This document shows positions 28,901 to 40,461 of a stretch of DNA of 64,000 bases, one piece after another. The stretch lies in contig CBDBZL010000001.1 of assembly GCA_965213545.1 (NCBI GenBank), positions 496,001-560,000 of the forward strand. Direction: 5' to 3'. The translations under genes were made by a program, and so were the position numbers. Origin of the DNA: CBDBZL01 sp965213545. Lineage in GTDB: Bacteria > Pseudomonadota > Alphaproteobacteria > Sphingomonadales > Sphingomonadaceae. Below the pieces are notes generated by a model that saw only the letters and a program-made list of their open reading frames with translations, was not told the DNA's origin and did no database searches. Position 1 is the stretch's first letter. The number at the start of each line of letters is the position of its first letter.

Positions 28901-29583
28901 ATGAAACTGTCAATCGCCTTGCTCGCCGCGATACTCGCGCTCGCCCCCGCTCCGCTGCTCGCCCAGTCGGACGTCAGCCGGGTCAACGACCTGCTGCCGG
29001 TAAGGAGGTAAAGGCCTATCGCAATTCGGCCATGATCACCGCCTTTGACACGCGCAACGTGCAGACCCGCGAGGCCGGGCGAATGGTGACCCAGGGGTTC
29101 AAGCGCAAATTGTTCCACATCTCGCGCGAAACGGGAATGGACGCGGGCACGCCGGTCTATCACGACACGGGGGACTGGTGGTGCACCGAACGAGACAATT
29201 ACTATGCGGGCGGCGGGCGGTTCGGCCGGTTATGCCTGCGCGATGCCGATAATGACGGGGCCTTCGAACGGGTGCGGATGGGTCGTGGCCTGCTGATGCG
29301 CACGCTGGACCCGCCGGTGGTGCACAGCGAATATCAGGCACGCTCGGAAAGCCAGCCGACAGGCCTGAAGAAGGGGCTGATCTATCGCGGCCGCGATGCG
29401 AACAATCTGAAGATCGAATATGTCGAATATATCAGGTCCGAACACAGCCCGGCGGTGTCGCGCATGATCACGGTTCCGTTTTCCGGCAATACCGGCCGGA
29501 TCGTGGTGGAGGGCGTGACATTCGCGGTCCGCAGAGCGGCGGAAACCTCGATCGACTACACCATCATTGCAGGAACGCTCTAG
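28901..29583 (+). pseudogene. Secreted hypothetical protein, frameshifted
   Basis: From ATG 28901 a signal peptide (MKLSIALLAAILALAPAPLLA) leads into SDVSRVNDLLP and then a premature TAA at 29009-29011. From about 28998 the coding frame continues one step over as KEVKAYRNSAMITAFDTRNVQ and runs to TAG 29583 with clear protein character (FHISRETGMDAGTPVYHDTGDWWCTERDNY). One missing base near 28998-29000 explains the break. Whole product would be about 226 aa, a beta-rich periplasmic protein of unknown function. Either a recent pseudogene or a sequence error. Confidence 0.6.
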
Positions 29584-29620
29584 CCGCGGTCCGTCGCTGT
29601 TTACCCGCCCGGCGCGCCCC

Positions 29621-29647
29621 TTGACACCTGCCGAACATTACCGGAAC
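29621..29647 (+). promoter_or_regulatory. uvrA promoter element with LexA (SOS) box
   Basis: GAAC-ATTACCG-GAAC at 29633-29647 is a perfect alphaproteobacterial LexA operator, about 50 bp before the uvrA start. A TTGACA (-35-like) hexamer stands at 29621-29626, so LexA bound here would cover the spacer and -10 region. A clear -10 hexamer is not evident. Confidence 0.85.
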
Positions 29648-29696
29648 AGCGGGCAGACATGGCCCTGACCCCCATCACCCGGCATAGGCGCCGCGC

Positions 29697-32678
<2,982 letters not shown>

Positions 32679-32684
32679 GTCTGC

Positions 32685-33941
32685 TTACATGGTCTCGGGC
32701 CATTCAAATGAATTGAACTTGACTCCGGCCGCACCTTGATACCCGAAGAAGACGGAAGCCGCATCAGGCTGCTTTTGCATCCTCTCTTGCGTTAAAGATA
32801 TCGCCTTATTGGCGTAATCCAAAAATGATGAGCAGATCTGTCGATCTACGTTCTTAATTGTCTCTATATCATTGCAGAAGGTATAGTGTTGCGTCCATCC
32901 CTTGGACATTCCGGAAATTTTCCGCAGGGTCTCTGGAATTGAGAATTCGGTATCGAACTCGCTGGGCTTCTTGCATTGGCGGATTTGCCGCAGCGATCGA
33001 GCGGCTACATCTTGCGATCTTCTGACGATACTTTTGCGAGCCTTCGCCGCTGGCCTGATCTTACCGCTACTGAACTCGATCCCGAGATACTCGAATGTCT
33101 CTGTTACTGGGCGCGGAATAACCTGAGTTTTTTCTGCGGCAAATGTCATGCCCTTTCCAGCCAGCAGTCGCACCGCTTGCCGGAATCGCGCACTTGCCGC
33201 ACGCCCGCTAGGCGCCACAATTATAATGTCGTCCACATAACGGATGCAGCTACAATCTTCAGTGTTCAGCGCTCTGTCGAAGTCGGCGAGAACAAGATTT
33301 CCGATAAAGGGTGAGAGGCACACCCCTTGGCCGACACCTAAATCTTGATATGGGAAATTATCTTTGTACCGCCAGAGCTTAGCGTGATTGTCTAGATCAA
33401 CTTCTATGGCCTTCGCAAATAAGCTGAGGAACCGCTTGTCATCTGTAAATCGTGCGATACGACTGACCGCATCGGCTTTGCTTATTCGGGTAAAGAAAGA
33501 AGAGATATCAGCGACAATTACATGGGTGCCGCCAGCTTGAATTTCTTGTAGCAGGGCTGCGATTGCAGCTGGTACACCAGAAAGCGGCTGACCTTTTCTC
33601 TTCGGAACGCCCCCGAAGCTCAGTGGTTGAAAAGCTTCCGCAGCGATATCGCTATCGCATGCGAGCGCGTTCAAAATACACCGTTGTACTACACGATCAT
33701 GTGCACGCGGAATTACAATTGGACGTATGTTGCCGGGCTTGTTAGGCTTCTCAATCGCCACGCCGCGCGCAGGCGAGAACACATAGGTCTGATGCTGGAT
33801 CTTTGATGAAATCGAACGAATGTTCGTCTGTTCAGTCTCGGTGAAATTCGCAATATCATTGACGACATAGGGCGATGAGGATCGTCGTCCGTTTGATTTG
33901 ATAGTCTGCCAAGCTCGTTGCAGGTTTCCGTGCTTTCGCAC
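32685..33941 (-). CDS. Stand-alone reverse transcriptase (group II-like/DRT-type candidate)
   Basis: 418 aa from GTG 33941. RT motifs are complete: IEKPNKPGNIRPIVIPRAHD (64-82), motif A VIVADISSFF with D145, motif B GVGQGVCLSP (202-211), catalytic YVDD (235-238), motif D GKGMTFAAEKT (262-272) and FEYLGIEF (283-290). The last 125 residues are helical (ISGMSKGWTQHY), like a thumb/maturase-X remnant; no HNH endonuclease is fused. Retron hallmarks (NAxxH, VTG) are missing. DNA is clearly AT-richer than the neighbours, so the gene is probably acquired. Upstream lie 400 bp of non-coding DNA. The start is uncertain: the frame is open to 33998. Function (anti-phage or other) is inference. Confidence 0.88.
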   Translation of the reverse strand: MRKHGNLQRAWQTIKSNGRRSSSPYVVNDIANFTETEQTNIRSISSKIQHQTYVFSPARGVAIEKPNKPGNIRPIVIPRAHDRVVQRCILNALACDSDIAAEAFQPLSFGGVPKRKGQPLSGVPAAIAALLQEIQAGGTHVIVADISSFFTRISKADAVSRIARFTDDKRFLSLFAKAIEVDLDNHAKLWRYKDNFPYQDLGVGQGVCLSPFIGNLVLADFDRALNTEDCSCIRYVDDIIIVAPSGRAASARFRQAVRLLAGKGMTFAAEKTQVIPRPVTETFEYLGIEFSSGKIRPAAKARKSIVRRSQDVAARSLRQIRQCKKPSEFDTEFSIPETLRKISGMSKGWTQHYTFCNDIETIKNVDRQICSSFLDYANKAISLTQERMQKQPDAASVFFGYQGAAGVKFNSFEWPETM

Positions 33942-33966
33942 GAAAGCAAAGAAATCAGTTGAAGCT

Positions 33967-33974
33967 ACCTCCTT
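33967..33974 (-). promoter_or_regulatory. Perfect Shine-Dalgarno sequence upstream of the RT gene, misplaced
   Basis: The minus strand reads AAGGAGGT here, complementary to the 16S 3' end, yet it is 25 nt from the GTG at 33941 and no ATG, GTG or TTG lies 5-12 nt after it. The RT frame is open through it. It may mark a different start (for example a rare codon) or be part of an RNA structure. Confidence 0.5.
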
Positions 33975-34300
33975 GGGAATGTCTCCGGGCCCCCGCTCTT
34001 ATCGACCCATCCGACCTGCGCTATCCTCTGCACAAACGGAACGCGTCCCGTTTCCTGCTCGGCCCGGAGTGCTTGCGCCCCCGATAACCGCGCCGCTCTG
34101 CTCACTCGCCACACCGATCAGCTCGGCTGACAGAGTAGGCATCGCCAGAGGAGTAAACGCAGATTGTCGATGAAGTCTGTCGCGGTCAATACTACAGTTC
34201 ACAGGGGCGCGATCTTTCCACATTTTGTAAAGGGGTTGTCTGGGGACTCACTGACGAACCCAGAATTCACACTCACTGTCCTACACCCCCCATCCCCCAT
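33975..34300 (-). other. Non-coding tract 5' of the reverse transcriptase, candidate ncRNA
   Basis: No convincing gene on either strand. Short dyads are present: AAACGG/CCGTTT at 34034-34053 enclosing ACGCGT, and TCAGC-TCG-GCTGA at 34118-34130; another hairpin, CGTGC-TTTC-GCACG at 33929-33942, covers the RT start codon. Single-RT defence systems often carry a template ncRNA immediately 5' of the RT gene, so an RNA here is plausible, but no retron-type msr/msd flanking repeats were found by eye. The 34300-34340 part has the promoter region of the next gene. Confidence 0.3.
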
Positions 34301-34340
34301 AAATAACCCGGTTCGCCGCCACCCACACCACAGGTGAACC

Positions 34341-35660
34341 ATGCCCTACCTCTCCCCGCAATCCACCGCCCTCCCCGCCCCCGCATCCCCCGACACCCCC
34401 GCCAACCACTTCACCCGCGAGCGCCAGGTGCGCTTTCTCGAGGCATTGTCGATCACCGGGAATGCCCGCGCGGCCTGTCGCTCGGCCTGCATCGCCCATC
34501 AGACCGCCTATCGCACCCGCCGCGCCGACCGGCAATTCGCGCGCGCCTGGGACGTCGCCTGCCTCGCCGCGCGCGTGTCCGTCGAGCAGGTGCTGGCCGA
34601 TCGGGCGCTGAACGGGGTGGAGGAGGCGGTGTTCTATCATGGCGAGGAGGTCGCCCGCCGCCGCCGCTATGACAGCCGCCTGCTGCTCGCCCATCTCGCC
34701 CGGCTCGACCGCGCCGCCACGCGCGCCGATCTGGCCGATCAGGCGCATGATTTCGACCGGGTGCTGACAACCTTCGCCGCGCACGGCACGCTCGTGCCGC
34801 CCTGGCCCGGCAATTCAAGCGCCGACGAGCCGGGCGCTCGCCGGCACAATGGCGGCTGTCGCCCGGCGACGATCCGCCACCGCGCCGCCTCCGTCTCCGC
34901 TGGCGGTGCCGGTCACGACGATGGCGGAGGGGGCAGCGGGGGCGGCGCATGGGGCGCTCCGGACGGCCTCGCGACGCCGGGTGCGGTGGATAGGGTGATG
35001 GACAATCTCCACCGCCTCACCGACGAGGACATTGCCTATCTGCGCCAACGCCTCCACGCCCAGCGCCCCGCCCCGCAAGCCGATAGCGATGACGCCCCGG
35101 CATCCGCCACACCGCGCGCCGCCCCCGCCCAGTCCGGTCCCGCCCAATACGGTCCCGCCCCATCCGGTCCCGTCCGGTCCGATCTTGCCCCATCCGAAAC
35201 CACGTCGTCCCAAACCGCCACGTCCGGATCCGCCCGGTCCGGACCCGCCCCTTGCGCGGCCGCGTCACAGGCCGTGCCGCAAGCCGCGCCGCAAACCGTC
35301 TCCTCGGGCACGGCCGGGTCCGCAGCGGCCACAGCCCGCGCCGCGCCGCACGGATCATCCGCGCCCGCCGCCGGCAAGCGCGCAATCTCCGACGGCGAAC
35401 GCGCCGCCGCCGCGCCCGCCCCGTCCACCGCCCCGGCCCCGTCCACCGCGCCCGCCCCGGACCCGGCCCCGTCCGCCGTATCCAGCGCCTCGCACGCCGC
35501 CCCCGCCGCCGGCGCGACATCCACCGGCGCGGCCGATCCGCCCGTTTCGCCGGCCGCCGGGCGCGCGCCGATCCTCGCCCTGCGCCCGGTCACCCGGATC
35601 ACCGGTTTCCCGGGAGGAGGCAAGTCGATGGCGCGCGAATATCTTCGCGCCGCGCGCTGA
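34341..35660 (+). CDS. Terminase-small-subunit-like N-terminal domain with low-complexity tail
   Basis: 439 aa from ATG 34341, with AGGTGA upstream. The first 130 residues look like a helix-turn-helix domain of the phage small-terminase type: TRERQVRFLEALSITGNARAA, IAHQTAYRTRRADRQFARAWD, VEQVLADRALNGVEEAVFYHGEEVARRRRYDSRLLLAHLARLD. A second short motif (VDRVMDNLHRLTDEDIAYLRQRL) sits near residues 214-237. The remaining 200 residues are Ala/Pro/Ser/Gly low complexity, encoded by GC-rich imperfect repeats (35120-35230). The C-terminus ends in ITGFPGGGKSMAREYL, which looks like a Walker A but has no ATPase domain after it. Function unknown. Confidence 0.65.
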   Translation: MPYLSPQSTALPAPASPDTPANHFTRERQVRFLEALSITGNARAACRSACIAHQTAYRTRRADRQFARAWDVACLAARVSVEQVLADRALNGVEEAVFYHGEEVARRRRYDSRLLLAHLARLDRAATRADLADQAHDFDRVLTTFAAHGTLVPPWPGNSSADEPGARRHNGGCRPATIRHRAASVSAGGAGHDDGGGGSGGGAWGAPDGLATPGAVDRVMDNLHRLTDEDIAYLRQRLHAQRPAPQADSDDAPASATPRAAPAQSGPAQYGPAPSGPVRSDLAPSETTSSQTATSGSARSGPAPCAAASQAVPQAAPQTVSSGTAGSAAATARAAPHGSSAPAAGKRAISDGERAAAAPAPSTAPAPSTAPAPDPAPSAVSSASHAAPAAGATSTGAADPPVSPAAGRAPILALRPVTRITGFPGGGKSMAREYLRAAR

Positions 35661-35825
35661 GATTTTTTGTCCCGGAACAGTGTCACACCCGTAACACCCC
35701 CCCCCGAAACTTCCGGACGGGTCCGCCCCAAACCGCAAAAGCCAACCCGCAAGTCACGCCGCACCTCCCCCCAAGCGCACCACTCCGGCGCGGTGGCCAA
35801 TCGCCGGGCGCTCGCCTAGGCGGGC

Positions 35826-36381
35826 ATGGTGCACCGCCTGTTCGTCGCCCTCACCCCGCCCGAGCCGGTCCGAGATGCGTTGGTCGATATGATGGAGGCG
35901 CTCGATCATGCGCGCTGGGTGGATGAGGAGAACCTGCATCTCACCTTGCGCTTTGTCGGCGAGGTGGAGCGGCGCGGGGCGGATGACCTGGCCGCGGCGC
36001 TGTCGCGGGTGCGCTTCGTGCCGTTCGCGGTGACGCTGGCGAGCGTGGGCCACTTCGCCAGGCGAGGCGTGGTGCATGCGCTGCACGCGCGCGTCCTCCC
36101 CACGCCGCCGCTGCTGGCCTTGCGCACGCAGGTCGAGCGCGCCGCCATCGCCGCGGGGCAGCCCGCCCGAAACGCGCGCCTTTGTCCCCCACGTCACGCT
36201 GGCGCGGGTGGGAGGTCCGCGCGCCACCCGCTCCAGCGCCGCTTTGGGCGACTGGATGGCGCGGCACAATAAGCTTCGGGCGACATGGACCGCCGACCAC
36301 TTCGCGCTGGTCGAAAGCCATCTGGGCAAGGCGGGGGCGGTATACGAAGAGCGCGTCCGCTATCCAGGCGCACCTGCATGA
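35826..36381 (+). pseudogene. thpR: RNA 2',3'-cyclic phosphodiesterase (2'-5' RNA ligase), frameshifted
   Basis: From ATG 35826 the product MVHRLFVALTPPEPVRDALVDM carries the first catalytic HxTL (LHLTLRFVGEV). At 36162-36164 a CCC where CC would keep the frame throws reading off; dropping one C gives AAGQPPETRAFVPHVTLARV with the second HxTL motif and continues to TGA 36381 (FALVESHLGKAGAVYEERVRY). Read uncorrected, translation ends at 36272 with a nonsense tail lacking the second motif. The repaired protein would be about 184 aa, the usual length. Pseudogene or one-base sequence error. Confidence 0.75.
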
Positions 36382-36530
36382 GCCGGGCGGCCCGCCGGGG
36401 GGCGCGAGGAACCAGGGCGAAAGGCGGGAATTCCACCGCATTTCAGCGATCTGCATCCTGCTGCCCTCTTGCGCGGAACATCGCGATGTCGCAGGGTTTG
36501 GCTCATGAACCACTTGCCCGGAGTACCCCG

Positions 36531-38756
36531 ATGAATGCGCGTCTCGTGTCCTCGCTTGCCCTTGCCGCCCTGCTTCCCGCCTGCGCCAGCCTGCCGGGCG
36601 AACCGATGACCACCGCCGCCGCCCCCCTGGCCGCCGACCAGCGCGTGGCGGACGTCTTCGCCAACCCCAGCCCGCTGCCGTTCGAAGCGCCCGACTTCGC
36701 CGCCATCGAGGATACCGACTATCAGCCCGCGATCGAGCAGGGCATCGCCATCAAACTGGGCGAGATCGAGGCGATCGCCGATAGCCGCGAGCCCCCCACC
36801 TTCGAGAACACATTGGTGGCGATGGAGCGCACCGGACGTCAGTTCGACCGGGCCAACCTGCCGTTCAGCCAGGAGGTTTCGGCCAATACCAATGACGTAC
36901 TCGATGCCGCGCAGACCGCGCTTGCCCCGCAGACTGCCGGAATGTGGGACGCGATCTACCTCAACCAGCGGTTGTTCGACCGGATCAAGCAGGTGCACGA
37001 CAACCGGGCGGCGCTGTCGCTGGCTCCCGAGGACGCGATGCTGCTCGAGACGCGCTATGCCACCTTCGTCAATCGCGGCGCGCTGTTGTCGGATGCGGAC
37101 AAGGCGGAATTGACGCAGGTCAATGCGCGCCTGTCCGCGCTGGAGACCGAGTTCTCCCAGAAGCTTACCGCCGCCACCAACGAGGCGGCCGTGGTGGTCG
37201 ATACGCGCGCCGAGCTAGCCGGGCTGAGCGACAGCCAGGTCGCCACCGCCGCAGCCGAGGCGGAGGAGCGCGGGATGCCGGGCCGCTACGTGCTGGCGCT
37301 GCAGAACACCACCTCGCAGCCGCTGCTCGCCAGCCTCGACAACCGCGATCTGCGCGAGCGGCTCTACCGCGCCAGCGTCGAGCGCACCTCGCGCGGCGGC
37401 GAGAACGACACGCGCGCGATCATCGCCGAGATCATCGCGCTGCGCACGCGCAAGGCCGCGCTGATGGGCGAGCCCGACTATGCCAGCTGGCGGATGTACG
37501 ACCGGATGGCGGACAAGCCCGTCACCGCCATCAACTTCATGCAGCAGATGGTCCCCGCGCTGGCCGCCACCCAGGCGCGCGAGGCGGCCATGCTGGAGGA
37601 ACGTATCCGCGCGGATGGTGAGGACTTCACCGTCCAGCCCTGGGACTGGCCGTATTATGCGGAGAAGGTCCGGCAGGAGCGCTACAGTCTGGATGACAAT
37701 GCGATCAAGCAGTACTTCGTCGTCGATCGGGTATTGGAAGACGGCGTCTTCTTCGCTGCGAACAAGTTGTTCGGGCTGACTTTCCAAAAGCGTGACGACA
37801 TCCCCACCTATCACCCGCAGATGAGCGTCTATACCGTTTTCGACCACGACGGCAGCGAGCTTGCCCTGTTCTATTTCGACCCTTTCCAGCGGTCGAACAA
37901 GCAAGGCGGCGCTTGGATGGGCAATTTCGTCGAGCAGAGCCATCTGCTCGGTGAGAAGCCGGTGATTCACAATTCGCAGAACATCGCCCCGCCGGCAGAG
38001 GGGCAGCCGGCGCTGGCGAGCTTCGATGATGTCATCACCATGTTCCACGAGTTCGGTCATGCGCTGCACGGCATCTTCGCCGACCAGCGCTACCCGTCGC
38101 TGTCGGGCACCAATACCGCGCGGGACTGGGTGGAATTTCCCAGCCAATTCTATGAAAACTTCGCCACCGTGCCCGAAGTCCTCAACAATTATGCCAAGCA
38201 CCACCAGACGGGCGAGACCATTCCGGCCGAACTGGTCACCGCGATCGAGCGGGCAGCGGCGTTCAACCAGGGCTACGGGCTTGGCGAGGTGGTCAGCGCG
38301 GCGCTGCTCGACATGAACTGGCACGCGCTCGAGCCGGGACAGGCACCGCAGGACATCGCCGCGTTCGAGACCCGCGCGCTCGCCACCCAGGGCCTGCTGA
38401 CCGACAAGGTGACGCCGCGCTATCTCACGCCCTACTTCCGGCACATCTTCAGCCATGGCTACGAGGCGGGATACTACTCCTATCTGTGGACCGAGATGCT
38501 CAGCCACGATGCCTATGCCTGGGTCGAGGAGAACGGGGGGATGAGCCGGCAAATGGGCGACCGCGTGCGCGAGACCTTCATGGGGCAGGGCCATTCGCGG
38601 CCCTATCTCGAAATGTATCGGGCGTTCACCGGGCGCGAACCCGAGGTCATGCCCATGCTCGAGGCGCGCGGACTGGTGCCGGGCGATGCCGAACCTGCCG
38701 GCGGAGTAGGAGACTTGGGGGTGATGCCGAGCGCCGCGGGAAGTCCGGGGACCTAG
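36531..38756 (+). CDS. dcp: M3-family metallopeptidase (peptidyl-dipeptidase Dcp-like lipoprotein)
   Basis: 741 aa from ATG 36531 with GGAG upstream. The signal MNARLVSSLALAALLPAC is a lipobox type, so the enzyme is probably periplasmic and lipid-anchored. The zinc motif HEFGH spans residues 506-510 (FHEFGHALHGIFA); RDWVEFPSQFYENF and ATQGLLTDKVTPRYLTPYFRHIFSHGYEAGYYSYLWTEM are strongly conserved in M3 enzymes. Dcp removes C-terminal dipeptides from oligopeptides. Length fits. Monocistronic; a perfect 12-bp palindrome lies 41 bp upstream of the start. Confidence 0.93.
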   Translation: MNARLVSSLALAALLPACASLPGEPMTTAAAPLAADQRVADVFANPSPLPFEAPDFAAIEDTDYQPAIEQGIAIKLGEIEAIADSREPPTFENTLVAMERTGRQFDRANLPFSQEVSANTNDVLDAAQTALAPQTAGMWDAIYLNQRLFDRIKQVHDNRAALSLAPEDAMLLETRYATFVNRGALLSDADKAELTQVNARLSALETEFSQKLTAATNEAAVVVDTRAELAGLSDSQVATAAAEAEERGMPGRYVLALQNTTSQPLLASLDNRDLRERLYRASVERTSRGGENDTRAIIAEIIALRTRKAALMGEPDYASWRMYDRMADKPVTAINFMQQMVPALAATQAREAAMLEERIRADGEDFTVQPWDWPYYAEKVRQERYSLDDNAIKQYFVVDRVLEDGVFFAANKLFGLTFQKRDDIPTYHPQMSVYTVFDHDGSELALFYFDPFQRSNKQGGAWMGNFVEQSHLLGEKPVIHNSQNIAPPAEGQPALASFDDVITMFHEFGHALHGIFADQRYPSLSGTNTARDWVEFPSQFYENFATVPEVLNNYAKHHQTGETIPAELVTAIERAAAFNQGYGLGEVVSAALLDMNWHALEPGQAPQDIAAFETRALATQGLLTDKVTPRYLTPYFRHIFSHGYEAGYYSYLWTEMLSHDAYAWVEENGGMSRQMGDRVRETFMGQGHSRPYLEMYRAFTGREPEVMPMLEARGLVPGDAEPAGGVGDLGVMPSAAGSPGT

Positions 38757-38892
38757 CGCGGTAGCGGGTGCGGCGGCGCCATGAGATGAGCGGACGACCG
38801 GTTGAGCATGGGTTGTCGCGGGGGTTTGTGGAGGCTGCATGGCGAACGTTCATCGCCCGGTGCAGGGGGCGTCCGCTCCAGCTGGCACGTGT

Positions 38893-39321
38893 CTAGGGCG
38901 GCGCTTGCGCTCTCAGCTTGCCGCGCCATCGCAGCGAATTGCGGTTGAGCTGAGCCAGGTCGGCATCGCCCGTCAGACACGCCTCGCCAAGCGCGAGTGC
39001 GCCGCCAAGCAGTTCGTCGTCTGCGTTGCGCCATGCGGGAGCGGCGATGTGTTCGCGCCACGGCCCGCCGACCGCGTTGTCGAGCAGGATGCGCTGGAAG
39101 CAGTGATCGAACCGGACAGGCCGACCCCGCGCCGCAGCGGCATCGGGCAGGCGGCGGCGGGTCAGATCGAACCATCGCGGAACGATCGGCTCGTTGACAC
39201 AAAGCTCGTTGACATGGGGCTTTGGCACATCGGTCATCCGGGCCGGTATATCGCTGGCCGGGCCGTCCCAAGCCATGCGGCCGAAAGGAGGGGCAATCCG
39301 GTTATCGAGACTGGCACGCAT
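38893..39321 (-). CDS. Conserved hypothetical protein
   Basis: 142 aa from ATG 39321. The protein has a compact, well-conserved-looking core: KPHVNELCVNEPIVPRWFDLTRRRLPDAAAARG, RFDHCFQRILLDNAVGGPWREHI and LLGGALALGEACLTGDADLAQLNRNSLRWRGK. The style (HCFQRILLD, final LNRxSLxWRG) is what I remember from sphingomonad hypothetical proteins, sometimes labelled GCN5-related acetyltransferases without good reason. No catalytic motif is evident. It is divergent from mdh. Confidence 0.7.
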   Translation of the reverse strand: MRASLDNRIAPPFGRMAWDGPASDIPARMTDVPKPHVNELCVNEPIVPRWFDLTRRRLPDAAAARGRPVRFDHCFQRILLDNAVGGPWREHIAAPAWRNADDELLGGALALGEACLTGDADLAQLNRNSLRWRGKLRAQAPP

Positions 39322-39475
39322 TAGCGCAGATTGGTCTCATGGCGGGGTTGCATCCTGTCCACCGGGACCATAGGGCGGTCCGCGCACCGGACGCGCTGCC
39401 ACCTTGCGCGGCCGGTTGCGCATGTCGAACCCGCACGAGGCCTGCCGGTATCTCGTCGTACGAGGAAAGCACGCC

Positions 39476-40438
39476 ATGGCCCGCAAGAAGATCGCCCTCA
39501 TCGGTGCCGGAATGATCGGCGGGACGCTGGCGCATCTTGCCGCCATGCGCGAGCTGGGCGACATCGTGCTGTTCGACATCGCCGAGGGCCTACCGCAGGG
39601 CAAGGCGCTCGACCTGTCGCAATGCGGCCCCGTTGACCGGTTCGATGCCTCGATCATCGGCACCAATGACTATGCCGATATCGCCGGCGCGGACGTGGTC
39701 ATCGTCACCGCAGGTTCGCCGCGCAAGCCGGGGATGAGCCGCGACGACCTGCTAAGCATCAACCTTAAGGTGATGAAGGCGGTGGGTGAGGGCATCAAGA
39801 CCAACTGCCCGGATGCCTTCGTCATCTGCATCACCAATCCACTGGACGCGATGGTCTGGGCGCTGCGCGAATTCTCGCAGCTTCCCCATCACATGGTCGT
39901 GGGCATGGCGGGCGTGCTCGACAGCGCGCGCTTCGCCACCTTCCTGGCGCAGGAATTCGGCGTATCGGTGCGCGACGTCAACGCCTTCGTGCTGGGCGGT
40001 CATGGCGATACCATGGTGCCGGTGACCAGCTACACCACGGTAAGCGGCATCCCGGTGAACGATCTGGCGAAGATCCGCGGGATCGGCGGCGACCGGATCG
40101 GTGAGATCGTCAAGCGCACGCGCGGCGGCGGCGGCGAGATCGTCGGCCTGCTCAAGACCGGCAGCGCCTATTATGCGCCGGCCACCAGCGCCATCGCCAT
40201 GGCCGAAGCGTTCCTTCGCGACCAGAAGCGCATCCTGCCCTGCGCGGCCCATGTTAAGGGCAAGTACGGCGTCGACGGCTTGTATGTCGGTGTGCCGGCG
40301 GTGATCGGCGCGGGCGGCATCGAGGACGTGATCGAGATCGAGCTGTCCGACGAGGAGCGGGCCAACCTCAAGCTCTCCACCGACGCGGTCGAGGAGCTGC
40401 TCGAGGCATGCCGCGGCATCGACGGCTCGCTTCGCTGA
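39476..40438 (+). CDS. mdh: Malate dehydrogenase
   Basis: 320 aa from ATG 39476, with AGGAAAG upstream. NAD-dependent oxidation of malate to oxaloacetate in the TCA cycle. The dinucleotide motif GAGMIGG starts at residue 10; ITNPLDAMVWALREFS, GMAGVLDSARF, catalytic H176 in GGHGDTMVP and the substrate arginines are present. Sequence is of the LDH-like MDH class used by alphaproteobacteria. First gene of a TCA block that continues, after a DUF29 gene, with sucD-sucA-sucB-lpdA. Confidence 0.97.
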   Translation: MARKKIALIGAGMIGGTLAHLAAMRELGDIVLFDIAEGLPQGKALDLSQCGPVDRFDASIIGTNDYADIAGADVVIVTAGSPRKPGMSRDDLLSINLKVMKAVGEGIKTNCPDAFVICITNPLDAMVWALREFSQLPHHMVVGMAGVLDSARFATFLAQEFGVSVRDVNAFVLGGHGDTMVPVTSYTTVSGIPVNDLAKIRGIGGDRIGEIVKRTRGGGGEIVGLLKTGSAYYAPATSAIAMAEAFLRDQKRILPCAAHVKGKYGVDGLYVGVPAVIGAGGIEDVIEIELSDEERANLKLSTDAVEELLEACRGIDGSLR

Positions 40439-40461
40439 GCTATTGCGGATAAGCTGGGGAT

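Noticed and set aside
32685..34340. Retron (RT plus msr-msd)
   Set aside because: RT lacks the NAxxH and VTG hallmarks and no flanking a1/a2 inverted repeats could be found in the upstream tract.
32685..34340. Complete group II intron
   Set aside because: No domain V/VI-like structure recognised downstream, where uvrA ends 6 bp away, and no intron-encoded endonuclease; an intron-derived origin of the RT remains possible.
35615..35657. Walker A motif (GFPGGGKS) as evidence for an ATPase
   Set aside because: It is at the extreme C-terminus, with no Walker B or ATPase fold after it; reported only as an oddity.
35036..35800. 254-codon minus-strand frame with Gly/Pro/Asp repeats
   Set aside because: Antisense of the low-complexity tail of the 34341 gene; repeats are a mirror of the DNA repeats.
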